Source: Kuschelorhynchus macadamiae (Eukaryota; Arthropoda; Insecta; Coleoptera; Curculionidae). Taken from it: a stretch of DNA of 64,000 nt. The stretch is from contig JAUTXW010002103.1 of the NCBI GenBank assembly GCA_030620095.1, forward strand, positions 1,918,001 through 1,982,000. Direction: 5' to 3'. Under the pieces are notes generated by a model, which was not told the DNA's origin, did not search any database, and saw nothing but the letters and a program-made list of their open reading frames with translations. Both the position numbers and the translations under genes were made by a program. Positions 33,696-47,074 of the stretch are shown here, in pieces (position 1 is the first letter of the stretch; every line of letters starts with the position of its first letter).

Positions 33696-34048
33696 TATTA
33701 TCACTGTTTTTATCAGGTTTTTATTTTGCGTCAACTTTTTTTCACGTAAAACAATGTTATAAAGGATTTTTTTCGTTCAATGTATTGTATACAACGCATT
33801 ACGTTGAACATAAAGGTAATTCTAATGTCTCGTTCATAGTTGTGTCCATGGATACACAACTTTGAACACCCTATTTTTTTTAAAAAAGAGGGTCTTACTT
33901 ACCTAAATGTAGAAATGTTATTACATATTTTCAAAGGTATTATTGGTCCCCCCTACATGCCCACATTGGTGTTTGTCTATTGTCTGTTACTTAAAATATG
34001 CAAACGACAAAAGTCAAAAAATGTTCAATGTTATGGGGTTTTACGGTA

Positions 34049-34876
34049 TCTGAAACGGAATCGGGATGATCCAAGCATAAGCACTAGGTGGATTGCAGAT
34101 ACTTATCAAATTACACAATCATCTCCTTGGAGAAATCTTCACATTAATTGTTTATACCCATTTCATTTACAACGGGTTCAACATTTGCAGGAGGGTGATT
34201 TTGAGTTGAGAATGCAATTCTGTAACTGGATTAATGAAGATCGAAGGTTGTATAGGTATGTTTTGTTCACTGATGAAGCACAGTTCACGCGTGATGGTAT
34301 AAATAATATTCACAATGAACACCGGTGGTCCTATGAAAATCCTCACTCTACAGTAGAACATAATTTCCAACATAAATTTAGCACTAATGTGTGGTGTGGA
34401 ATATTAAAGGGTCATTTAATTGGTCCATTTATAATCGACTATAGTCTTACAGGAGAAAATATTTAAACTTTCTTGAAAATCACTTGCGAAATCTATTAGA
34501 AGATGTTCCCCTTAATGTAAGACAAAACATGTATTTGCAGCATGATGGAGCCCCCGCACACTACAGTTTACTTGTAAGAGATTTTTTAAACCAAAACTTT
34601 CCAAACCGATGGATAGGTCGGGGAGGTCCGTTTAATTGGCCACCCAGATTGCCAGACCTTAATCCTTTGGATTATTGTCTTTGGGGATGGTTCAAATCAC
34701 TGGTATATTCCACTAAAGTAAATACAAGAGAAGCATTATTGGATCGGATAACAAACGCAGCACAAACATTAAGAAATGCGCCCGAATGTATCCACAGAGC
34801 AACCCGAGCTATACACCATAGAGCTGACCTGTGCTTAGAAGCAAATAGTGGAATTTTTGAAAATTATAAAACGTAA
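34049..34876 (+). pseudogene. DD41D mariner transposase, C-terminal catalytic part
   Basis: Continues the gene after pogo-2: YPFHLQRVQHLQEGDFELRM, LFTDEAQFTRDGINN (first acidic residue), then after one frameshift near 34462 LQHDGAPAH and WPPRLPDLNPLDYCLWG. I count 41 residues between the acidic residues of HDGAPAH and NPLDY, the spacing of DD41D (rosa-like) mariners rather than DD34D/E. The C-terminus (HRATRAIHHRADLCLEANSG) is complete to a stop at 34876. Apart from the pogo-2 insertion, one frameshift and the damaged N-terminus, the gene is well kept. Confidence 0.85.
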
Positions 34877-35029
34877 CCTAGATTTTATTAAAAACAACTT
34901 AATAATAACAATTTTAATAAAAACTAAATACCTTTTGTTTAGTTTGTGTCTGAGGCACTGAATACACACCTCAAAAAAATGTGTTAGTCTTTCATTTCAA
35001 AGCTTTTGTGCCAAGATGCGTTTAAATTT

Positions 35030-35302
35030 GGACAAAATAAGAAACTTTTAAAATTTTGCATTAAAAAAATACATGCGGCTAAATTGTTTTAAATCCAAAT
35101 ATCTTTAAAACGGTTGCTCGTATTCACTTTTAACAGGTATACCTTTTTGACATAGAAATGGCAAGGGAATAATTTGTTTTACTCAAAAATGTAATACAAG
35201 ACTGTACCAAAAAGTTGTGATTGTTCGAAAAAGTAGAAAGACATGTAGGTGGCGCCCCTTACAAGTAAGAGCAATGCTAATATTAGATTCCAATTTGTCA
35301 TA
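35030..35302 (-). repeat. Right long terminal inverted repeat of the mariner
   Basis: Complement of 30299-30560. Shared blocks include TGGCAAGGGAAT, GACTGTACCAAAAAGTTGTG, AGACATGTAGGTGG and CTAATATTAGATTC. Confidence 0.75.
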
Positions 35303-35352
35303 CCAAAAAACCCCGGATATCAATTTTCACTCCATTATTTACGTTATCATAG

Positions 35353-36020
35353 ATTTTATTTAAAAAAGGAAAATTAAATAAATTCTCATATAATTTAAAT
35401 AAATATCTATTTTTATCTAAATATAATATAATTAATGCAAGGAATTAATTTATATGATTTTAAAAGACTCATATTAACTTAATTTCAGCATGTCGTTTTT
35501 AAAAAATAAATGTTGAGCCACTGAGAGAAATTAGTTTTTTTTTTAATATCGACTGCATCATTTAAGCTGTGAGTCACTGTATGTAAAAGACAAAACTGTA
35601 ATGTATAAATATAGTGTTATTTTAAATTGCTTATTTTGTTATGAAATACGATCAACCAAATTTCATAACAAATACGCATTTGATACCCTAAAATTTTATA
35701 TTAGTTTTTACAAATGATGCCCAATGCCCCCCCAACTGTGCACAAAATTTTAATCTATAGTCAACATGTTATGAGTTCTTTTATATTATCTATTGGCAGT
35801 TGACAAAAGATACACAAGAATTGCGTCATAAAAAAGTGAAATATAGGGAGCACAAAACTCGTAAAATGTTCAGAAAATGGACAAATCATGGTTTGTTAAA
35901 TATTCTTTTACTATCCTCTGAAACTTTAATTTCTAGTGTAAGTCACGTCACGTATAGAAAGTATATAATTTTGCAAATCATTTCTTAACGACGACTTAGT
36001 CTTATTCTTATTTACTTAAA
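35353..36020. other. No gene seen
   Basis: AT-rich DNA with one short meaningless ORF (35800-35988). No terminal repeats recognised. Confidence 0.5.
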
Positions 36021-36300
36021 ATTCTAAGCTGTAGTATTTAGTTCTGGGTCCACAGTAAAGGTACCCCAGGAATGAGAGTAAAAAAACTGAAAAGTTTTCC
36101 GGACGGTTTGGGGAAAGTTTACCGCCTTCTGTATCTGCGTGATATTAATTAACATCCTGCATGAAATTACCTTTAAATTCTGAGCTGTGGTCTTGAGTTC
36201 TGGGTCGACTGTAAAGCTACGTGAGGAATGAGATTAAAAAAACGTAAAAAAAAGTTTTTCGGATGTTTCAGGGAAAAGTCTAGCCCATCTTTAGCAACTA
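36021..36300 (+). repeat. Imperfect tandem duplication, ~160-bp period
   Basis: TTCTAAGCTGTAGTATTTAG, then TTCTGGGTCCACAGTAAAG and GGAATGAGAGTAAAAAAACT (36021-36095), recurs as TTCTGAGCTGTGGTCTTGAG, TTCTGGGTCGACTGTAAAG and GGAATGAGATTAAAAAAACG (36178-36245). Both are followed by GTTTTxCGGA. Confidence 0.65.
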
Positions 36301-36609
36301 GAAGATAAAATACTAAGAGCAGTAAATTGTTTTTTTCTATATGAGGAAGAGGAAATCTCTGATAGAGATTCTGGTGTTCATAATCGTTTCTGTTCTGTGG
36401 CTTATAGCCCCAAAAGGTACAAATTGCCATTAATTTAATGTTTTTGAATTATTTCTTTTCTGTTGAAATTTGTAGATAAAAGTACTAAATAGAATTTATT
36501 ATTGTATCTGCTGAAAAAAGGCGGATTAAGGTACCTAATTTCCGAAGAAATTTTGTTTTTAAGTAAAAACTACTATAATAGTGTAAAATAGATAATTTTA
36601 AAACAGGTA
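36301..36609 (+). repeat. Repeat shared with 41300-41680, target of pogo-4
   Basis: AAAAAAGGCGGATTAAGG and AATTTCCGAAGAAATTTTG (36511-36555) match 41310-41350. On the other side of pogo-4, CGTCACGTTGTTATTTAT and GTATACAGGC (39023-39055) match 41627-41655. The copy at 41.3 kb is therefore a paralogue without pogo-4. Confidence 0.55.
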
Positions 36610-36780
36610 TCCTAATATCGGATAGTAGGGGTTGTCAATATCGCACTGTCCGGTGTTAGGAACATCCAAACCAAACAAAGCGACTCAATATTTTTAAAAC
36701 ACTTTTATTATTGGAATGGCACATATTTAGTATAAAAAAATATTGTTGGATTTTAAAGAACAGTACAACTTATTGATCAA

Positions 36781-38560
36781 AACAAAATTCACAAACAAAT
36801 GTTTTATGTTTTCCAATCCCGGCACACACCTCATGGCATGGCTCCAACGAAAGCACATAGTGGCATCGAATCCATGATTCTCCCCTAGTGTCTTGAGAAT
36901 ACAAGTTTAAACAATAAAAGCATTCGGCATCTTCGTTATCCACATCATTATCGTCACTAATGTCTATGAATTCTATTTCCGCATCGTCATCTTCACTTGA
37001 TGAGCTAATATTCTTATCAATTCGTTTTGTTTTTTCTTTCTATCATCTTTTTTGGTAAACTGAACTGAAATTTTTTTAGTGACAACCTTAGTTTTTGAAT
37101 TCCTTCTGGCTATATTCTCTTCCAGCTGCTTTTTATATGGAGACTCAGTTATGATCGCGGCCGAACCACGTTTTCTTCCTTTATTGGAAGTTTGAAAAGA
37201 GCATGTGGGCAAAGGACTTATTTCAGCTGGTTAAGGATAGTCTTCCTATGTTATTTTCCGGATGAAGCTTTTTAGGTAGCGTAGATAACGGAACATCGTC
37301 ATCAGTGCTAAAGTCGCCACCAGTGTCTTCAGTTTCAGGAAAAGCATCTCTTTCAGTTCTTAAATGTATGGCAAAATTATCATCTCTAAAAACGTTTTTA
37401 ATTAATGGAAAGATACCACATTTTCAAAATCCGTTCACTGCAACCTCCACACTAGCGGCCCGTAAGTAGGCTCTTCCCATTAACTCTGCCACCTGATATG
37501 CAGTTACTACTCTGCCCGGATTATGCTTTAGCCAGGTTTCTATTTCCACCGCATAATATGTCTTGAATGGAGACATAAAGGCTACATCCAGAGGTTGTAA
37601 TTTGTGAGTGCTGTGTGGAGGCAAACAAACTATGTGAATATAGCTGTCTCTGGCTAGGTTAATCACGTCAATGTTTCTAGTATGCGAGTAGTGGCCATCG
37701 AGAATTAAAACGACTGGATCTTCCTCAGACGGTTTTACATGCTTTATAAAGTGATGAAGCCAGGATGTAAAAATATCTTGTTGCATCCATCCAGATGGAT
37801 GACATTTTGCAACCGTTCCTGGTGGGGCTCCATTAAGCAATTCCGGTTTCATGTTTTTCCTAGGGTAAATAAGCATCGGGGGAACGTACACACCTGTCGC
37901 ATTCATGCAGGTCACTACTGTCACAAGTGCCCCCCTTTCTGATGTTGTAAGGGCACCCACTTGCTTTTTTCCTCGTAGGCTTAATACTTTCGTATGTTTA
38001 TGCTGAACGGTGGTCACACCTGTTTCATCAACATTGAAAATCTTAGACGGATCCATTTTAATTTTTTCAAGGGCAGATTCTAATAGCTTAAAAAATTAAT
38101 CGCAGTTTTCTTTTGTAAACCCTTTCACCCTTGCTGCAGATACACCTTGTGGTTTTCTAAATCGTAGCTCCGGATGTCGGCTTAAAAACAATTTAAGCCA
38201 CTTTTTACCAGCAGATCCCCTATTTTGTGAAAATGAATGTGGCAGTCCATTCTTTAACGCTAGCTGAAAAGCCAGTCTTTTAATATCAACTGCAGTCAGA
38301 CCATAGAACCTTTTTTCCATATCAAAACTGTACTCAACCAATAAATCTTCAATTTCTTTTATTAACGTGGGGTTTCGGCCTAATGTTGTCGCTATTTCAT
38401 CCGCACTCTTCCCGGACTTGGCGACCTTGACGTAGTCGACTAAAGTACTTCGAGGTACGCCAAACGACTTCGATGCTTTTAAGTAACCCATCTGTTTATT
38501 CTTTACAGCTCCGATAGCTGCTTTCATGGAATCGGCATCCCATTTTTTTCTTTGTGCCAT
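36781..38560 (-). pseudogene. Pogo-4 DDE transposase with C-terminal zinc finger, nonsense-mutated
   Basis: Minus strand, ATG at 38560 directly after a CAG acceptor. MAQRKKWDADSMKAAIGAV is followed by a psq-like HTH (YLKASKSFGVPRSTLVDYV) and a CENP-B HTH (KKWLKLFLSRHPELRFRKPQ). An in-frame TAA at 38096-38098 interrupts; the same frame continues with FNVDETGVTT, LILDGHYSHT and HKLQPLDVAF (36 residues between the last two acidic residues). A second in-frame stop lies at 37424-37426, just before KCGIFP. A frameshift near 37220 precedes a basic tail and a Cys-rich end (CFYCLNLYSQ, then WIRCHY, HEVCAG and CEFC; 36790-36900), like the finger of pogo-3. At least two stops and one or two frameshifts: inactive. 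Confidence 0.87.
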
Positions 38561-38735
38561 CTGAAAAAATAAATATTTTAACTTAAAAATGGTCTCCTAA
38601 TATCGGATATATGCGATATTGGGGATATCTAACTGTGCGGTAATAGGCAACTTAACCTCAAAAATGTATCACGACGTTTCGACAACAAAGGATATTTTCT
38701 AAAAATACTTATATACCACAAAGATCCTACATACC
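38561..38735 (-). other. 5' UTR intron of pogo-4 with terminal-motif copies
   Basis: Minus-strand donor AATAAG|GTATGT at 38735 and acceptor TTTTTTCAG ending at 38561, next to the ATG; 175 nt. CCTAATATCGGATATATGCG (38596-38615), followed by ATATTGGGG, repeats the terminal motif in both directions. Splice sites inferred from consensus. Confidence 0.6.
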
Positions 38736-38980
38736 TTATTGATATAATCGCACTCAGAGAGTTTTGAGTGAGAATTTGAAGTGACGTTTAAAAACTTGCT
38801 GTTCGGCTAAATTAACCACAGACAAGGAAAAATGTCCAGTAGAAACGACACTCGCGTCTCTCTACTAGATATTTCGTAGATGTCAAAAGCTACTAGCCTG
38901 CCACCGCGGTCAGATGGCAAGGCTTAGAATAATGAAATAAGGTAGTGTGCGATATTAGAAACCTATCCGATATTTGGCTA

Positions 38981-39394
38981 CTTTCCTCTACAGTTGCATG
39001 GCGGACCTGATTATAAATACCCGTCACGTTGTTATTTATCTTTTTGGTATACAGGCCTTTCTCAATCAGTAGTAGGGTTTCCAATTTTCCAATACACGGA
39101 AAAAGCATTCAGTTGCGCACTTAGAACTTAAGTTTGGGAGAGGTTGAAATTGGAAAATCCAGGATTTGAACCTTGAAAGGGGGTGAAACCAGAATTAACA
39201 AAAATATCACATTATATTCGCTTTCTCCAGAGCATTCAAAAATTGCTCCAGATTCATCTCGTAACTCTCGTCATAGAAAAAACGAATTTGCTGTACCAAG
39301 TATTTTATTAGATATAGGTAAAACATTTATATAGCAGTATATTGTAAAATACTTAAACAATGTCATGTTGAATTCGTACCAGCTTATCCTATTT
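38981..39394. other. Flank of pogo-4, no gene seen
   Basis: The first 80 bases continue the repeat found at 41.6 kb. The rest has no recognisable feature. Confidence 0.45.
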
Positions 39395-40935
39395 TAACAT
39401 TTAATATTTCTGCAAAATTTAAAGTCAGTTCAACAAGATTTTTTTACATTGATTTTAAAAAATATTTATTTGGCCGCCATTTTGCCTCGCCAACTTAAAC
39501 TCGCAATACAACTTTACCAGTTTATCTCTATATCACACTTAATGCTTGTATAAAAATTGAAATTAATTTAATAAGTAGTATTTTCAGGCTGATTTTCTAA
39601 AATATTTTATTAGGCCGCGATTTTGTTTTGCTCTCTTAAATTGATAGCAAAAGGTTACTAGTTCATTCCTATGTAACGTTTGATTCTTGTGCCAAACTTG
39701 AGGTAAATTGAATAATTAGTTTTTTAGTAATAATTTTTTTCCATTGTTCCGTCAGATTTTTACCAAAATCAAAAGTCAATCTGCAAAGCTATGTCGCGAA
39801 GTGACAGATAGACAGACCGACGGAATTTAAAAAACATGCCAAAACGTGAAGATCTGTAATACCTGAGAGGGTGATTTTTTTTACGACCACAACATTTTAT
39901 TTGGCAACCATTTTGTTCTGCCATCTTGAATTAGTAACACAGTTTTAATAGTTGATCCCTCCTATACCACAATTAGTTATGGCACACAATTTGAAATCAA
40001 TCCATTAGGTAGTTTTTTCAGGCTGAATTTTTAAATATTTTATTATGCCGCCATTTTGCTTCACAATCTTGGATTCGCGCCATTTTGTTCAGTCATCTTG
40101 GAATCCTACCAAAATTTTACCAGTTGATTCTTACATAATAAATAATGTTTTTGAAAAATTTGAGATAAATTGGATTAGTAGTTTTTTAATAACAACATTT
40201 TTAACAATTCACTAGGCCGCCATTTTCTTTTGCCATATTGGATTTTTACCAAAATATTACCAGATCGCCCCCATTGACTCTTAATATTTTATTAAAATTT
40301 AAAGTCAATTGGATAAATAGTTTTTAAGAAGCTATGCCGCGAACTGACAGACAGGCAGACAGACCGACAGACGGACCGACGGAACATATTTTTTGGCATC
40401 TAGAGCTGCTAAAACAAGAAGCTGATTTTTTTCACGATTACGAAAAAAAAATTATAGCACATTATGTCAAATCCAGGCTGAATTTTTAAATAATTTTTAA
40501 AGTCGCCATTTTCTTCCGCCCTCTTGGATTCGTACTAAAATGTTACCACTTAAATCCAACATAATACTTGATGTTATTTTTATTTTTTTGGATTATTTAA
40601 GATAAATTGTATAAGTAGTTTTTAATATTTTTTTTTTAACATTTCACTAGGCCGCCATTTTGTTTCGCCAAATTCTATTTATTCCAAAATGTTACCGGGT
40701 CACCCCATATGACCCTTAACTTTTGGTGAAAATTTGAAGTCAATCGGGTAAGTAGTTTTTTAGCTATGCCGCGAAAAGACAGACTGTCAGACAGATAGAC
40801 AGACAGACGGACGGACAGACAGACCGACGGAATTGAGAAAACATGTTTTTCGACATCTATGATCCATGAAACGTGAAGATCTGTAAAAATCGCAGAATGT
40901 GATTTTTTCACGATTACAATATTTGCCTTTTACGA
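39395..40935 (+). repeat. Satellite-like tandem array, GGCCGCCATTTTG units of ~110-130 bp
   Basis: Core GGCCGCCATTTTGxxTCGCC recurs at 39471, 39611 (GGCCGCGATTTTG), 40046, 40214 and 40650, with weaker cores near 39905, 40080 and 40502. Each unit continues with a dinucleotide-spaced line such as ACCAAAATxTTACCAGTT, then AAAATTTGAAGTCAATTGG and AAGTAGTTTTT. Three units (about 39790, 40335 and 40775) end in GCTATGCCGCGAAxxGACAG with a (GACA)n tract, then GGCATCTAGxGxxCCTxAAA and GATTTTTTCACGATTACAA. This is the longest copy of a repeat present at eight or more places here. No ORF is conserved. Confidence 0.8.
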
Positions 40936-41714
40936 GGGAAGTAGAAAGAAATTTACATTTCAGTAACATCACCTATCATTCTTTCTGATTAATACATTGT
41001 TTTCCCTCCGAAGATAAATAACTCAAAATTTCTAAAACTCCTTAAATCCTTTTTTGAAATTTGTCAATTTTTATCATACGCAGATAAAAAGCTAAAAAGT
41101 TCTTATTATTGTCCTCTCTCAGTTTAAATAAAAAAAGTCAATGTCATACAAAAATGTGGAAAGTAAAGTGAGAAAGTGAGACTATCAATCTTGAAGGGGA
41201 TAACTTAAAATAGAAGTGTGACTGAAAAAAACTACATCCATTATGTGATCAGGGTCCTAAAATCTGCCAATATACATTTTAACTTTAGTTTTCTTTCTTG
41301 ACTGTGAAAAAAGGCGGATTAAGGGGAATTTCCGAAGATATTTCGTTTTTATACAAAAACCATTTAACTTCGCATAGACAGTTCATTAAGGAAAAAAACA
41401 CAGAGTAATTCTGTCTGTGACTGTTTACCCTCACCTCGTTTAAAATATTTATAAAGAAGTTGACGGGAGAATATCTCTCATATTAAATTACACGTAAAAA
41501 ATGAAGGCTTATTCCGCAGATAAATTCTCGGGAGACACGTAGGTACACAATAAGAGAAACATAATTTTGTTTCTCCTTGTGTAGCATAGTTGCATTGCAG
41601 GCGAGAGAGATTAATAATACACGTCACGTTGTAATTTATTCTCGTATACAGAGTCTTACTAAATTAGTGGTATTGAGACGGCCGTTAATTCTTTCTCTTA
41701 TAAATGTATTTTTA
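40936..41714. repeat. Spacer including the paralogue of the pogo-4 target
   Basis: 41310-41680 is the pogo-4-free paralogue of 36511-36609 plus 38981-39060. 40936-41300 shows nothing. No gene. Confidence 0.5.
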
Positions 41715-42135
41715 TTTCCCTCGTAGAAAGGAAAGATTGTAATCGTGAAATAAAAACACCCTCCGAGATTTTTATAGATCCTTTTGTTTTAGGCGGTCCC
41801 TAGGTTTCGGAACACATGTTCTCTCATTTTCATCGGTCTGTCGTTGTATCTGTTCGTAGTATAGATCAAAAACTATTTAATGGTCATATGGTGTATGGTG
41901 AAATAAAATGACGGCCTCATAAAATATTTAAAAAATCTTTATTATTTTACCGAACGGACCACAAAAAGGGCCCGAAATATCTGCCTAAAGAAATCTTTAA
42001 AAATTCAGTACCATAAAACTACTTATCCAATTGACTTGAACTTTTCCAGAAAAAATCAAGCGTGAAACATGGATAAACTGTTAAAATTTAAATGCGAATC
42101 TTAAATGGCAAAACAAAATGATATTTAAAATATCC
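41715..42135 (-). repeat. Inverted copy of the GGCCGCC repeat
   Basis: TTGTAATCGTGAAATAAAAA (41738), GTCCCTAGGTTTCGG (41803), then AAAATGACGGCCTCAT (41906) and ATGGCAAAACAAAATG (42105) are complements of the array motifs. Together with the direct array at 39.4-40.9 kb it makes a large inverted arrangement with about 800 bases between. Confidence 0.65.
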
Positions 42136-46525
<4,390 letters not shown>

Positions 46526-47074
46526 ATGCCTTACGTATGTTGTGTACCCGGCTGTAAAAGGTAATTATCCGAATGGTCCAACAGTGCGAGTGTTTCGTTT
46601 CCCGAAAACTGAAGAACGCCGATTAAAACGGCAAAATGCCATTCATCGCGAGGTATTTGTTCCTAGTAATAACAGCCGCGTGTGTGAGTGTCATTTTGAA
46701 AAAGAAGATTTTATTTGGCAGATATCCCAGCAGATTGAAAGAACACAGCGTACCAACTAAATTTCCTAATTGTCCAAAATATTTATCGAAAACTATAACA
46801 CATCGAAAAAGCAGGGAAGAAAAGCTTAGGGAACTAGACGAAATTCGATTTTAGCAGGGTATTGACGAAAGCAAGTGCGAAATGTTACAGCATATACAGC
46901 GCACAAATTATGATTCTTTTGAAGAGTTTTGCAATTTGTTTAAGACATTTAATTTAAGGGAAGGGTGGTTTACGATTGACGAAACAATTTCTAAGACTCT
47001 ATTCAGGATTGAACATACTTCTGGGCCTACAATTACGTGGGCTTTTAAAATAAAAACCGATTTAGAAATAAGTA
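46526..47074 (+). pseudogene. THAP-domain transposase-like gene, 5' part
   Basis: MPYVCCVPGCK starts at 46526. After a 1-base shift it continues NYPNGPTVRVFRFPKTEERR and ends SRVCECHFEKEDF. C-x4-C, a later C-x2-H and the RFP motif mark a THAP zinc finger (DNA binding). A second shift near 46720 gives VPTKFPNCPKYLSK, usual just after THAP domains. Then comes an open stretch (46882-47074) with FCNLFKTFNLREGWFTIDET. The frame is cut at 47074 by a mariner and resumes at 49333. Most likely the transposase of a P-type or related THAP transposon, though THAP-containing host genes exist; two frameshifts and one stop make it inactive. Confidence 0.7.

Larger units (their letters stand above)
31152..34046 (+). 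mobile_element. Pogo-2: pogo-like transposon nested in the mariner gene
   Basis: Left end CCGTAAAACCCCATAACTTT (31152), followed by GAAC. The right end is its complement (34023-34046) with one mismatch in 24. TA flanks both ends (31150-31151 and 34047-34048). 2895 bp. AACTTTGAAC-type motifs recur inside (31559, 31573 inverted, 33850 and more). It interrupts the mariner transposase, so it is younger than that element. Confidence 0.94.
29908..35352 (+). mobile_element. Long-TIR DD41D mariner, interrupted by pogo-2
   Basis: A long inverted repeat: 30299-30560 matches the complement of about 35030-35302 (TATGACAAATT, CTTACTTGTAGG, CACAACTTTTTGGTACAGTC and TGGCAAGGGAAT-type blocks on both sides). 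An outer block, CTATGATAATGTAAATAATG (29908), is mirrored at 35313-35352, so the true ends lie near there. About 350 bases in the left arm have no mirror on the right and are an insertion or rearrangement. The interior holds a DUF4817 mariner transposase split by pogo-2. TSD not resolved. Confidence 0.75.
36610..38978 (-). mobile_element. Pogo-4: pogo/Tigger-like transposon
   Basis: Left end TCCTAATATCGGATAG (36610); right end on the complement GCCAAATATCGGATAG (from 38978). Both are followed about 15 bases later by AATATCGCAC. TA lies on each side (36608-36609 and 38979-38980). 2369 bp. TIRs are more diverged than in pogo-1 to -3, so this copy is older; the ends are placed by the TA and by alignment. 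Confidence 0.78.

Noticed and set aside
39395..40935. CRISPR-like array in the GGCCGCC repeats
   Set aside because: Units are long and imperfect, spacers are themselves repeated, and the DNA is plainly eukaryotic.
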